Shown: positions 49,589 through 59,733, counted from the first letter of the stretch. The stretch: 64,000 nucleotides of DNA from Synechococcus sp. WH 7805 (GCF_000153285.1 NZ_CH724168.1:1393008-1457007); one strand, 5' to 3'. Numbers and translations: made by a program. Notes: generated from the letters alone by a model not told the origin.

Positions 49589-50686
49589 ATGACTTCACCA
49601 ATTCCTCTTTACAAGCCCTGGCTAACCGACAAAGAAGAAAAATATGTTTCTGAATGCATGAAATCTACTTGGATTTCATCCAAGGGTAAATTTGTTGAAG
49701 AGTTTGAGAGATGTTTTTCTGAATATGTAGGCTCGCCATATGCAACAACAATTTGCAATGGTACCGCAGCTCTACATCTTGCCTTGTTGAGCTTAGGCTT
49801 GAAAGCTGGTGATGAAGTGATCGTACCAACACTTACATATATCGCTAGTGTAAATGCGATAACTTACGTTGGAGCCACTCCAGTATTTTGCGAAATTGAT
49901 AAGAACACTTGGCAATTAGACCCTAAAGATGTTGAAAAGAGAATTTCTAGCAAAACGAAGGCTATATTAGCAGTCCATTTATACGGTCACCCATGCGACA
50001 TGGATAAGCTTGTAGCCGTGTCACAAAAAAATAACATTTTTCTTATTGAAGATTGCGCTGAAGCCATTGGCTCTAAGTTCAATAACAAGCATGTAGGAAA
50101 TTTTGGACACGTTTCTACATTTAGTTTTTATGGTAATAAAACGATAACTACCGGTGAAGGTGGCATGGTTACTACATCTGATCCGCATATTTACCACTTC
50201 ATCAAAAAAGCCAAAGGCCAAGGGCTTTCTGAGACTAGAGAATACTGGCATGATTCCATTGGTTACAATTACCGAATGACTAATATTTGTTGTGCCATTG
50301 GTCTTGCTCAACTAGAGAAAATAAATGAAATACTCAAGAAAAAAAGAGAGATTGCACATCGTTATGCCTATAACTTCAAGAATTATCCTATTACTTTTCA
50401 CGAAGAATCCAGCTCATCAGTTCATTCCTATTGGATTTGCTCAATCCTGTTACCATCTCCTCAAGAATGCGTAAATGCTAGATTATTACTTAAGGATAAT
50501 AGTGTTGAAACTCGTCCACTCTTCCCTCCAATTCACTTAATGCCTATTTACGAAGGCAGTAGCGGTGATTATGTCATTTCTGAAGATATATCGGAAAGAG
50601 GCTTTAATCTTCCAAGTTACCCAGAGCTTACTTTTGATCAGGTAGACTATATCTCTAATCTCGTCATTCAAGCACTTAAAAAGTAA
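49589..50686 (+). CDS. DegT/DnrJ/EryC1 aminotransferase, GDP-perosamine-synthase-like
   Basis: A PLP-dependent sugar aminotransferase, 365 residues. The N-terminal IPLYKPWLTDKEEKYV...STWISSKGKFVEEFE and CNGTAALHLAL match GDP-perosamine synthases (Per/RfbE), which aminate GDP-4-keto-6-deoxymannose, the product of the nearby gmd. The PLP lysine is K184 in FYGNKTITTGEGG; EDCAEAIGS binds cofactor. TPTLTYIASVNAITYVGATP is conserved. It is AT-rich. Perosamine is the best call from sequence and context, but other 4-amino sugars are possible. Confidence 0.85.
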   Translation: MTSPIPLYKPWLTDKEEKYVSECMKSTWISSKGKFVEEFERCFSEYVGSPYATTICNGTAALHLALLSLGLKAGDEVIVPTLTYIASVNAITYVGATPVFCEIDKNTWQLDPKDVEKRISSKTKAILAVHLYGHPCDMDKLVAVSQKNNIFLIEDCAEAIGSKFNNKHVGNFGHVSTFSFYGNKTITTGEGGMVTTSDPHIYHFIKKAKGQGLSETREYWHDSIGYNYRMTNICCAIGLAQLEKINEILKKKREIAHRYAYNFKNYPITFHEESSSSVHSYWICSILLPSPQECVNARLLLKDNSVETRPLFPPIHLMPIYEGSSGDYVISEDISERGFNLPSYPELTFDQVDYISNLVIQALKK

Positions 50687-50687
50687 A

Positions 50688-52730
50688 ATGAGAATTGCAA
50701 TATCTACACTTAATTTTCTTCATCTACCAGGGGCTGCAGATTTTTTACGCAACTTCATAAGGGGAGTAAAAAACATTCCTCAAACTAAATTATATATTTT
50801 ACTTAATACTGGAAATGTTCATTTTTATTCTGAAGAAGATGCAGACTATTTATTGTATAAAAAATCTGGTCTAACACTTTTACGTTATCATCTGAACTCA
50901 AAATTGGGCGAGGATATAATGAAGGATATTAAGATTTTACCTTATTCGCCAAAAAAAGATGAAATAGCAAGTATTGACAGGATATGTATTGAACACGATA
51001 TAGATGTAGTTTTGCCTGCAGTGTACTACGGGACAAATACTCCCTCAGTAGCATATTTGTATGATTGCCAGCACCTCCACATTCCTGAGAATTTTTGCGT
51101 TGAAGAGCGAAACGCTCGCGATATATATTTCAAAAATATCATAGAAAACTGCAAATCAACAATAGTAAACTCAAATTTTGTAAAAGAAGATTTAGTGAGA
51201 TTTTTTAATGCAAACCCTGCAAATATATTCGCCTTGCCTTTTACACCGCAAATCAATAAAACCACAATCTCAAAGGATTTTAATGCACGAACCTTTTACG
51301 GTTTGCCTAAAAAGTATTTTTTAATTTCGAATCAGTTCTGGGTGCATAAATCGCTCGAAACCCCAATACAGGCCTTGAAAAATTTTATTGAGACATATCG
51401 TGATGGCTATATAGTATTTACTGGAAAAATGGAGGATTCTCGGTTTCCTAATTATATTAGTGATTTAATGTCTTTAGTCGATTCACTAAAGTTAAAAGAA
51501 AATCTGACTTTTTTGGGCTACATTCCAAAAAGTCATCAAATTGACATTATGAAAAACTGTGTATCCGTAATCCAACCGACACTATTTGAAGGTGGACCGG
51601 GTGGTGGTTCAATATATGATTCAGAAGCTTTAGGGGTAAGATCAATTATTTCAGATATTCAAGTCAATAAAGAAATACCCTCAAATCCAAGAGTTAAGTA
51701 CTTTAAAGCAAGAGATCCCGTTGATTTATGCAAAAAAATGGAACAAGTATGGCAAGAGTCTTATCAATTACCTTCCGAAGAGCAATTGGTTAATGCGGCT
51801 TCTCTGCAAATGGACAAATATGTCCAGAGTATTAACGAAGCAATTCAATGGGCTACAGGCGATACGCGAATATGCAATACCACAAAATTACCAAAGTTAT
51901 CCATTATCACCGTCGTAAAAAATGCCGAAAAAACCATAGAAGCAACTATTAATAGTGTCATGCAACAAACCTACGATTTTATTGAACATATAATTGTCGA
52001 TGGCTTAAGTTCTGATTCAACATTAAATAAGATAAAAGCAAGTGGCGCAAACATAAAGATCATTTCTGAAGCAGATAGCGGAATCTATGATGCAATGAAT
52101 ACTGGCTTGAAACATTCTTCCGGGGAATTTATTTATTTTCTTAATTCAGGAGATGTACTTGTAGATAATCATGTAGTGTTTGACGTCATGTCGGAAATTA
52201 ATAAATCTAAATACGATGAATTTTCGATGTTTTATGGTAATATGAAAATTGTCGATAATAAGGGTGCTGTCAAGCGAAGTATTGAGTATAAGAATTTTTT
52301 CACACATCAATATGCAAACAATACCCCCTGCCATCAGGTCTGTTTTTATAGACACAAATTATTTAGTAGTTATGGTAACTTTGATTTGAATTATAGGATA
52401 TATGGAGATCAAGAGTTTAATGCTCGAATTATAGTTAAGCACAAAAAAAAATCGTTTCACCTGAGCCGCTTCATTGTTAACTACTTAGAAGGTGGATTTT
52501 CGGAAAAAATGTTAGCCACAGATCGTCCACAGATAGAAAAGTCGATGATCAGAAATAGGTATTTTTCTGATGTACCCACTGATTTATTATCGCTGCTTAC
52601 TAATTCAGACCTTTATGAAGATGGCTTAACAATACTCCATTCATCTTGTTTTGAAGGAGTCCCGGCGTGGTTCTATGATACTTTTTACCAAGAACTCAAA
52701 AAATTTAAATTCATAACAGACGATGTCTAA
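50688..52730 (+). CDS. Two-domain glycosyltransferase (GT4-like + GT2)
   Basis: 680 residues with two fused transferases. The N-terminal ~400 residues form a GT-B domain (ISTLNFLHLPGAADFLRNFI at the start; KSLETPIQALKNFIE, then QPTLFEGGPGGGSIYDSEALG as the donor-side Glu motif). Residues about 405-680 form a GT-A GT2 domain: SIITVVKNAEKTIEATINS, HIIVDGLSSDST, EADSGIYDAMNTGLKHSSG, FLNSGD and a basic QVCFYRHKLF. It begins one base after the aminotransferase stop and overlaps the GNAT gene by 8 bases. Such fusions usually add two consecutive sugars. AT-rich. Confidence 0.9.
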   Translation: MRIAISTLNFLHLPGAADFLRNFIRGVKNIPQTKLYILLNTGNVHFYSEEDADYLLYKKSGLTLLRYHLNSKLGEDIMKDIKILPYSPKKDEIASIDRICIEHDIDVVLPAVYYGTNTPSVAYLYDCQHLHIPENFCVEERNARDIYFKNIIENCKSTIVNSNFVKEDLVRFFNANPANIFALPFTPQINKTTISKDFNARTFYGLPKKYFLISNQFWVHKSLETPIQALKNFIETYRDGYIVFTGKMEDSRFPNYISDLMSLVDSLKLKENLTFLGYIPKSHQIDIMKNCVSVIQPTLFEGGPGGGSIYDSEALGVRSIISDIQVNKEIPSNPRVKYFKARDPVDLCKKMEQVWQESYQLPSEEQLVNAASLQMDKYVQSINEAIQWATGDTRICNTTKLPKLSIITVVKNAEKTIEATINSVMQQTYDFIEHIIVDGLSSDSTLNKIKASGANIKIISEADSGIYDAMNTGLKHSSGEFIYFLNSGDVLVDNHVVFDVMSEINKSKYDEFSMFYGNMKIVDNKGAVKRSIEYKNFFTHQYANNTPCHQVCFYRHKLFSSYGNFDLNYRIYGDQEFNARIIVKHKKKSFHLSRFIVNYLEGGFSEKMLATDRPQIEKSMIRNRYFSDVPTDLLSLLTNSDLYEDGLTILHSSCFEGVPAWFYDTFYQELKKFKFITDDV

Positions 52731-53199
52731 CTTATTAAAGACTGGAGATCGCTCAGATTTATTTTACATAAGAAAAATTGAATGCTCTGAGGTTGATTTA
52801 ATTGAGCAATTTATTGCTAATCTAGGCAATGCTTCGAATACTTTTAGATATTTTAATACTCGTTCACATGATATAATTAGTAATCATATTATTACATGTC
52901 TTGCATTTGATACATTTGAAAATCCGGTTGCCTACGGGCATTTAGACCCTCACGAAGGATCTAATTGGTTAGGTGTTTGTGTTCAAGAAGCATTTTATGG
53001 CAAGGGTCTTGGGAAACGAATGGTCAATTATCTTTTACAATATGCAAAAAACAAAAATATACCTGAAGTTTGTCTGACCGTAGATGTTCAAAATATTGCA
53101 GCATTGAGCTTATATAAAAAATCTGGCTTTATTGAAACGACTAGAAATGAAAAAATTATTCATATGAGAATATTAATTCCGAATTATACTAAAATTTAA
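52723..53199 (+). CDS. GNAT-family N-acetyltransferase
   Basis: 158 residues. Fold marks are the central strand WLGVCVQEAFYGKGLGKRMVN with the acetyl-CoA loop (Q/R-x2-G-x-G/A as GKGLGK) and the final NIAALSLYKKSGFIE helix-strand, which is standard for GNAT. In this context it could acetylate the 4-amino sugar made by the aminotransferase (for example perosamine), but GNAT proteins have varied substrates. It overlaps the two-domain glycosyltransferase by 8 bases. Confidence 0.85.
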   Translation: MSNLLKTGDRSDLFYIRKIECSEVDLIEQFIANLGNASNTFRYFNTRSHDIISNHIITCLAFDTFENPVAYGHLDPHEGSNWLGVCVQEAFYGKGLGKRMVNYLLQYAKNKNIPEVCLTVDVQNIAALSLYKKSGFIETTRNEKIIHMRILIPNYTKI

Positions 53200-53335
53200 T
53201 CAAATTTTGAATAGTGCATTTGCTTAGGTGTAATATGATGGATACATAAGAAAGATATTATTGATTTCATTTTGTAACCAGCATGTAAGTATAAACATGG
53301 TCAAATGATATCATAATTGTTTGTTTATAATTTTC

Positions 53336-54235
53336 ATGAAAGTATCGGTAATAACAGTTGTACTCAACTGTGCGGATACAATATCTTTGACACTAGACAG
53401 CGTAAAGAGTCAAGACTATCCAGATGTGGAGCATATAATAATAGATGGAGGATCTAAAGATGGGACCGTAGATATAATTAAAAAAAGTAATGTTGCCCAC
53501 TTAACAAGTGAACCTGATAACGGCATCTACGCAGCCATGGAGAAGGGAGTCAGTTTGGCGCTAGGAGATAAACTTATATTTCTCAATAGTGGAGACACAT
53601 TCTTTTCACCAAGCACGTGTAGAGAGTTAGCTGTCTTTAATAAAAAAACAAAAGCTGATATAATATTTGGTGATTTTATGCCTTATGTTATTAATGAATC
53701 AGACACATATGATCACCCATCTTTTGTCCCAGGCAGGATTTGTAGCAATGAGTCGGTGCATAATAAAAGTTGCCTCAAGAATCGAAATATTCACCACCAG
53801 GCATTGTTATACGATCGCAAAGTATTTAACAATTGTTCTTTTTTTGTTGATGAATTTCCTTTTGGAAGTGATTACATCTTTAATGTACAAGCATTGGTCC
53901 AACACAAGTTCTCAGCCAAGTATTTTCCAGGCGTGATCAGTAAGTTTGCACTTGGTGGACTAAGTACATCTAGTTTCGACGATGAGAGCAAGCAACTCAA
54001 TAAACTTATCAAGTATATACAGGCTAACTTCTTTAATAAACCTTTGGAATACGATGAAAAAGAATATGTATTTAATTACAATGAGACTAGATCAAACAAT
54101 GATCATTATATCGAGCAATCTATCATTGAGATAATGAGAAGGACTGACGATATTTATAACTTGTGCTATCAACAAATATCAGAATTAAAGTCAGAAATTC
54201 ATGAATTGAAGAAAGATTTGCAAAATAGATCATGA
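53336..54235 (+). CDS. GT2-family glycosyltransferase with C-terminal coiled coil
   Basis: 299 residues from ATG 53336 (a TTG at 53321 would add five). GT-A motifs are SVITVVLNCADTISLTLDSV, HIIIDGGSKDGT, EPDNGIYAAMEKG and FLNSGD, close to the GT2 half of the 50688 gene, so the two may be related duplicates. The last ~25 residues (ISELKSEIHELKKDLQ) form a heptad coiled coil. A 136-base AT-rich gap precedes it. Substrate unknown. Confidence 0.85.
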   Translation: MKVSVITVVLNCADTISLTLDSVKSQDYPDVEHIIIDGGSKDGTVDIIKKSNVAHLTSEPDNGIYAAMEKGVSLALGDKLIFLNSGDTFFSPSTCRELAVFNKKTKADIIFGDFMPYVINESDTYDHPSFVPGRICSNESVHNKSCLKNRNIHHQALLYDRKVFNNCSFFVDEFPFGSDYIFNVQALVQHKFSAKYFPGVISKFALGGLSTSSFDDESKQLNKLIKYIQANFFNKPLEYDEKEYVFNYNETRSNNDHYIEQSIIEIMRRTDDIYNLCYQQISELKSEIHELKKDLQNRS

Positions 54236-54983
54236 TTAAGCAGAGTTATATTTCCTATTAATTGATACCTGTAAATGTATCAATCGAAGCCAATTAAGAA
54301 TGTTGCTTTTATGGTGGATTTAGGGGTTATGATAAACGAGGACTATTGCTCTTTCAAGGATTATTATATTGGCTTTTAAAAGAAATATTCATTAGTATAT
54401 AAGGATATATTTCAACACAAGTTTCCAATAGATTGACGCAATATGAGTGCTTTTGTAGGGATAAGTTGCTATATTAAGCACCTAGCAGGAGAGATATAAA
54501 AGTGTTTATCTTTACTCGGAGAGCTTTATTTAACAATTTTCTGCACATTGGACGATATTAGAGCTCACACAATACAATCTAATCATAAAAGCAAATGAGT
54601 AAAGTTTACCTTACCAATTCGTATGCAACTATTCATTTAAGTAATATGTGAGTGCTTGTTGATAGCCTATATGAATTCAATGATAGTGTGAACTACTTGA
54701 ATTTAATTTTTGTTGGCTACACCATATCAAATGCATAGAGAAGTAACTATTTTAGATACTTGTTACAGTTTTATGTTTTTAAAGCTAAAAAGTATACTAA
54801 AACCTTGTTCTGATTAATTTAGTGAAATAATTTAATTCTTCAAACGATAAAAAGGAGCAAGTGGTAGAGGGATTTTCAAACGTGGCTCTTTCTTAAATTT
54901 TAATTTGATTATTATTTACATCAAGCCGGAGAGCAGCCTGGCCTAAGTTAGGTTATGATAAAAACTAAATTTGGCAATTTATT
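54236..54983. other. AT-rich intergenic region, no supported gene
   Basis: About 750 bases at roughly 30-35% G+C. All frames on both strands are short; the longest in-frame stretches are around 20-30 codons and show no family similarity. Fragments such as a forward stretch near 54310-54380 might be remnants of a decayed gene, but I cannot align them to anything. I saw no RNA fold or clear terminator. Confidence 0.5.
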
Positions 54984-55859
54984 TTGGAAACTTTGTTGTG
55001 TGCTGGATTTCCTAAGAGTGGGAATACTTTGCTCGGAGAATCATTACTTTATGCAGGAAATATAATTGAGTCCCCTTTCGATATTTACGTTATTAAGAAA
55101 AATAAAGAAAAGCCGATAGCAAATCCTTTGTTTGATTCTGAGATTTATACAATCAAGACACACGACCACTTCTCTCGATTCGCCAATCTTGATGAGATTT
55201 ACTTTGGGGAAGTGAAAAAAGTAATTGTAATAAATAGAAATCCGTTTGATACATTGCTAAGTGCAATTAATTTTTTTCGAGTAGAGTATTTTAATTATGG
55301 CAACAATCTCCAACCACATCACATAAGGGCAATTACGGCTTTGATGCCACGTTTTGATTTTAACTTTAAAAATGATTTCTTGGACGTGTTTTCACTTGAG
55401 AAATTGAGAGATGAAGGCATGTTGGATGACGCTCTTGATAACTTTAGTAAAAATGGCACTGTAATTTTGAATTTCTATTCAATGTCAGGTCCTTGGGCGG
55501 AATTTGCATCGTCTTATGACTATTCAAATCTAGAAGTTTTAAAAATTTTATTTTCAGATCTATTAAATATTTCTGCATCTTCCTGTTCTGCAACTGAAAA
55601 ATATTGCCCAGCGATTCTAAAATTATCAGACTTTCTTGATATAAGTGCTTCTAAGCTTGCTTCCGGTTTTCGACAGCAGGCTGAAGCCACTCTTAAGCGG
55701 CACAACGATAAGAAGTTTGGTGAAGCTAAATTCTTCAATAAAATGACCGACGGATACTGGAAAGATTATTTATCAGGCGAGCAATGCAGGAAATTCGTTG
55801 ATAAGCACTATGCATCAATGATACGAAATGGATTCGAAGAAATTGTCTCAGAGTTTTGA
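54984..55859 (+). CDS. Sulfotransferase
   Basis: 291 residues, TTG start at 54984; an in-frame stop at 54966 leaves little room for an alternative. The 5'-phosphosulfate loop CAGFPKSGNTLLGE is right at the N-terminus and the 3'-phosphate site is VINRNPFDTLLSAINFF near residue 80-97. The C-terminus (WKDYLSGEQCRKFVDKHYASMI) ends like Sulfotransferase_1 family proteins. Strongly AT-rich, in the glycan cassette, so it likely sulfates that polysaccharide. Confidence 0.82.
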   Translation: METLLCAGFPKSGNTLLGESLLYAGNIIESPFDIYVIKKNKEKPIANPLFDSEIYTIKTHDHFSRFANLDEIYFGEVKKVIVINRNPFDTLLSAINFFRVEYFNYGNNLQPHHIRAITALMPRFDFNFKNDFLDVFSLEKLRDEGMLDDALDNFSKNGTVILNFYSMSGPWAEFASSYDYSNLEVLKILFSDLLNISASSCSATEKYCPAILKLSDFLDISASKLASGFRQQAEATLKRHNDKKFGEAKFFNKMTDGYWKDYLSGEQCRKFVDKHYASMIRNGFEEIVSEF

Positions 55860-56097
55860 ATTTAAATTAATTTATTTTTATTGCTATATTCTATGTTTTT
55901 CATGCTCTATTGGAAATGTTCCCATTGTAAAATTTGCAAGGCATAAATTAATCTCCTTTGGCTTCTAAGGCTTTTACTTTGCTGAATTCCCTTAAAAGCG
56001 TCGTCTTATTTGTTTGTATTTTTAAATACTGACTTTAATTTCTAAGCTTAATAGGTTCATGTATTTATGAATGTTAAGTGCCTGATGCATTAGTCCA

Positions 56098-56783
56098 GTG
56101 GTTATAGGAGTAAGACGTCTGCTTGTTGAGGTGCTAAAGGCGGCGGGAGCGCTTAATGCGCGAGCGAAAGAGAAAATGAAAGCTCTGCAGACGGTTGCGG
56201 AGATGGAGCAACAGCTCAAGGCTTTTGATGAAGAAACAAACGATGCTCGTAAAGAAGCCGAGCTCACCTTGATTCATCTCCATCAAGTTCAAGTAGAGCT
56301 GGGGCAAGCCTTCTTAGGCGATCAAACTAGGCAAGAATAAATCAAAAGCTTTGAGGGATAACTAAAAGGCACTCAAGATGCGCTCAAAAGTTTGGCAACC
56401 GAACGCGATGCGCAAGAGCAGGACAAAGAAAAATCGCAGCGGCAGTTGATCAAGCTCAAGCAGAACCTAGAAGTCAAAGAAGAAAGGCTGCAGAAGCTGG
56501 CCACTAAGCGGGATGCGCTTGTAAAGGAGAAAAACGAAAACAGAAGCAGTGAGCAGCGCTCAAAAAGCAACTGGAAGCCAAAGAAGCTAAGTTGCATAAG
56601 GTGTCTCGCGACCTTCATGCACGAAATAAGGTAAAAGCCTCTGCGCAACAGCAAAACGAAGCTAAGTCAAGAGAATTATTAGCCACTCAGAATGAACTAA
56701 CTGCAAAAACCGCGGAACTACAGGAGCTGGAAGACGAATTCCATAAGCTGAGGCTTCGCCATCTCCGTCAAAGAGCCAGATAA
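56098..56783 (+). pseudogene. Decayed coiled-coil protein gene
   Basis: Three open pieces are fragments of one coiled-coil gene. 56098-56340 and 56392-56634 are in the same frame, interrupted by two TAA stops (56338-56340 and about 56359-56361); the reading then shifts frame near 56570-56592 to continue as AKLHKVSRDLHARN to 56783. The first piece contains NDARKEAELTLIHLHQVQVEL, matching the tandem repeat of the intact gene at 59211, and starts with VVIG as in that gene's membrane anchor. G+C is higher than in the AT-rich block just before it. The 240 bases upstream (55860-56097) hold no supported gene. Confidence 0.75.
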
Positions 56784-56884
56784 AAAGGCAGAACTAAGTC
56801 AATCTGCTTCCTAGTTTTTTTTCAATCAAAGGCTTGACCAGACAAGCTAATATTACAAAGAAGAAAAATTTTTAAAGATATCGT

Positions 56885-59098
56885 TTGTCCGGCAAACACT
56901 CTATTTCCGTGCTGATGCCCTGCCGCAATGCCGGGCCTTTCTTGCAGGCAGCGGTTCAATCAGTGCTTTCCCAACCGGAATGCCTCGAACTGCTCGCGGC
57001 CGATGGAGGTTCCACCGATGGCAGCCTGGAAGCGCTGGAAACTATGGCAAGTGCCGATCCACGCCTTCGCATCATCAGCCGCTCTGACGCTGGTCCGGCA
57101 GAGGCCCTCAACAAAGCCTTCAGAGCCGCTCGCGGCACCCTGATCGGATGGCTCAATGCCGACGACTTATCACCTCCAGGGGCTTTTGCGCGTGCAGTTA
57201 ATGCCTTGGCTGAGAACCCTGAATGGTTGATGGTCTACGGGGAAGGTGAGGAATTCAACGAGGAGAGCGGCCTGGTTCAGCGCTATCCCACTCTTCCTCC
57301 ATCCGTAAGTCTCAGTGGCTTTCAATCCCATTGCTTCATCTGCCAGCCCGCCGTGGTCTTCCGCCGTTCCATGGGTGTGCTTCTGGGCTCTTTTAACGAA
57401 AAATGTCGTACCGCCTTCGATTTCGACTACTGGCTCAGGGCCTTCGCTGCCTTTCCCCATCGCATTGGCTACATCCCTCATCTGCAAGGGCGCACTCGCC
57501 TGCACAGTGGCACGATCACCTCAAAGCAACGCGCCCAGGTGGCCTTGGAAGCCACAAAGCTTCTGGCCAGGCAGTTCGGATCCGCTGACGCAACCCGCCT
57601 CCACAACTACGCCCTGGAACTGCAACTCGGTCTCGCTGAGCTCCCAGAGCAAGACAACCTTCAAGCCCACCTGCATGATCTGTTTGCACAAGCTCAACCC
57701 TCCCTAAGCCCTAACGCTGCAACGCAGTTGCAAAGCACCTGGCTCACCGGTGATCCACCTCCTCATCCGCAAAGTGAGCACTGCTCCTGGCAACCCAATG
57801 GCCATCAACCATCTACAAAAACCATCACACCCTTTCAAGAGCGTCCCTATGGGGTGAATCTGATTGGCCATGCCTTTGAGATGTTTGGCATTGGAGAAGA
57901 CATCCGCATGGCCGCTCAAGCCTTGCAAGTCGCTGGTGTGCCCTGCTGCGTCATCCACCACCCTGCCGCCAACGGTGCGGCCTGCAGTGACCGCACCCTC
58001 GAGCCATTGATCTGCACGGACCCCGCAGGTGGCCCCTATGCCTTCAATTGGGTGTGTATGGCTGCACCGATTCAGGCGCGCTGGTTGCGCCAAGTCGGCA
58101 GTGATCCCCTGCGTGAGCGCTACACCATCGCGAGTTGGCCATGGGAAACACAACAGTGGCCCAACGCCTGGTTGCCATTGCTGGATGTGGCTGATGAGCT
58201 CTGGCCTTCCAGTCACTTCACAGCGGCAGCCTTGGCGGGTCCAGCAGCAGAAGCTGGTAGGCCAATGCAGGTGATGCCGATGGCGGCAGAGATCACAGAC
58301 CCTGATCGCTTCTGTAACGCCGCAGCCCGCATTGCCACGCGTCAGCGCCATGGCCTGCCGACCGAGGCGGTGCTGTTCAGCTACGGCTTTGATCTCAACT
58401 CCACCGCCATTCGAAAAAACCCGATGGGAGCACTCGAGGTGTTTCAAAGGGCCTTCCCCCTGCCCCATCTACCCGCCACATTCGGCCGCGATTGCCCCAG
58501 CCATCCATTGGCTGAGCAAGTTTCCCTGATGATCAAAACATTTCCCCCCCGGCGTTTCAGCGCTGAATGGGAGTGGCTGCAGGCCCGTGCCGCAGAAGAT
58601 TCCAGAATTGTTTTGATTGCCGAGAGTCTGCCGCGGGATGAGCTGCTGTCGCTCTACGGCTGCTGTGATGTATTCCTCTCTCTACACCGCTCCGAAGGTT
58701 TTGGGCGCGGTATGGCAGAAGCTCTACAGCTGGGGGTAGATGTGATTACGACTGATTTCGGTGGAAACACTGATTTCTGCAAAGGCCCCCTTGCCCATCC
58801 TGTGCGCTGGCGGAAAGCACCGATCCCTCGGGGTAGTTATCCGAACGCTGATGGCCACAGTTGGGCTGAACCGGATTTGGGTCATGCCGCAGACCTTTGT
58901 CAGCGAGTCGCTGAACGCAGACATGCGATCGCGACCAACCCAGAAGCGGCTGATCCCAGTCGCGATGCAATGGTGCTTGCTGACTATCGCAAGCGGTTTT
59001 CGTTTGAAGCCGCCGGGGCCAGATATCTCAAGCGCCTGGAAGAACTCTGGGCCCAACGTGGAACCACAGCCGCCCGGTTGCTCTGGCGTAAAAATTGA
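56885..59098 (+). CDS. Two-domain glycosyltransferase (GT2 + GT4-like)
   Basis: 737 residues from a TTG at 56885. Residues 1-250 are a GT2 domain: SVLMPCRNAGPFLQAAVQSV, AADGGSTDGSLEAL, RSDAGPAEALNKAF, WLNADD and FDFDYWLRAFA. After a proline- and glutamine-rich linker (about 285-320), residues 325-737 form a GT-B domain starting YGVNLIGHAFEMFGIGEDIRM and ending with HRSEGFGRGMAEALQLGVDVITTDFGG as the donor site. The order of domains is reversed relative to the 50688 protein. Normal high G+C, so it belongs to the resident genome rather than the AT-rich block. Role: probably assembly of the same surface glycan. Confidence 0.88.
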   Translation: MSGKHSISVLMPCRNAGPFLQAAVQSVLSQPECLELLAADGGSTDGSLEALETMASADPRLRIISRSDAGPAEALNKAFRAARGTLIGWLNADDLSPPGAFARAVNALAENPEWLMVYGEGEEFNEESGLVQRYPTLPPSVSLSGFQSHCFICQPAVVFRRSMGVLLGSFNEKCRTAFDFDYWLRAFAAFPHRIGYIPHLQGRTRLHSGTITSKQRAQVALEATKLLARQFGSADATRLHNYALELQLGLAELPEQDNLQAHLHDLFAQAQPSLSPNAATQLQSTWLTGDPPPHPQSEHCSWQPNGHQPSTKTITPFQERPYGVNLIGHAFEMFGIGEDIRMAAQALQVAGVPCCVIHHPAANGAACSDRTLEPLICTDPAGGPYAFNWVCMAAPIQARWLRQVGSDPLRERYTIASWPWETQQWPNAWLPLLDVADELWPSSHFTAAALAGPAAEAGRPMQVMPMAAEITDPDRFCNAAARIATRQRHGLPTEAVLFSYGFDLNSTAIRKNPMGALEVFQRAFPLPHLPATFGRDCPSHPLAEQVSLMIKTFPPRRFSAEWEWLQARAAEDSRIVLIAESLPRDELLSLYGCCDVFLSLHRSEGFGRGMAEALQLGVDVITTDFGGNTDFCKGPLAHPVRWRKAPIPRGSYPNADGHSWAEPDLGHAADLCQRVAERRHAIATNPEAADPSRDAMVLADYRKRFSFEAAGARYLKRLEELWAQRGTTAARLLWRKN

Positions 59099-59210
59099 CA
59101 ATGACATGAGAACTCTGCACCCGTCAGCAGGGACAGTGACTTCTTTATGCCCTGATGGCTTGGGCAATGAGTCCATTACTGCAACAATAACTTCAGACCA
59201 AGCTTCTCTG

Positions 59211-59708
59211 ATGCCCACCAGCCTGGATGCCCTCACAGCCCTCGATCTCACACTGATCGCAGCCGTTGCCATCCTTAGCGTAGTAATCGGCGGTCTCGCC
59301 TTGCGGTTGCAAGCCAGCCCCCAGGCATCACCACCAGAGGACAGCCAGGATCTCAGCGACACGCTGAACGCGCTTCAAGAACAACTCAAAGCCGCGCAAG
59401 CGGAAACAAAAGACGCTCGTGAAGAAGCCGAACTCACTCTGCTCCAGCTCCATCAACTACAGGAAGAACTTGAACACAATTTCTTGGATTCACGATCCAA
59501 GGAAGAATTACTCCAGCAATACAATCAACAAACCAACGACGCTCGTGAAGAAGCCGAACTCACTCTGCTGCAGCTCCATCAGGTACAGGAAGAACTTGAA
59601 CACTATTTCTTGGATTCACGATCCAAGGAAGAATTACTCCAGCAATACAATCAACAAGCCAACGACATGAAAAAGGTGATTTCAAGAATCAGTCGATCGA
59701 AAACATAA
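59211..59708 (+). CDS. Membrane-anchored coiled-coil protein with 42-residue tandem repeat
   Basis: 165 residues from ATG 59211 (ATG 59106 would add 35 residues; the frame further upstream lies inside the glycosyltransferase gene). A short N-terminus is followed by one membrane helix (LTLIAAVAILSVVIGGLAL) and then a long coiled coil. The coil contains a tandem repeat of 42 residues (EEAELTLLQLHQ...EELEH.FLDSRSKEELLQQYNQQ), nearly identical at the DNA level. I know no function. The same motif occurs in the pseudogene 2.5 kb upstream. It could tether glycan enzymes at the membrane. Confidence 0.7.
   Translation: MPTSLDALTALDLTLIAAVAILSVVIGGLALRLQASPQASPPEDSQDLSDTLNALQEQLKAAQAETKDAREEAELTLLQLHQLQEELEHNFLDSRSKEELLQQYNQQTNDAREEAELTLLQLHQVQEELEHYFLDSRSKEELLQQYNQQANDMKKVISRISRSKT
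59412..59663 (+). repeat. Two 126-bp tandem repeat units
   Basis: The unit beginning GACGCTCGTGAAGAAGCC at 59412 recurs at 59538, so the period is 126 bases (42 codons); copies differ at only a few bases. Confidence 0.85.
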
Positions 59709-59733
59709 GGCCATGTCAAATCACTCCCAAGCA

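Noticed and set aside
54236-54983. Remnant of a gene in the AT-rich gap
   Set aside because: Short open pieces exist but none aligns with a family I recognise, so I recorded it only as intergenic.
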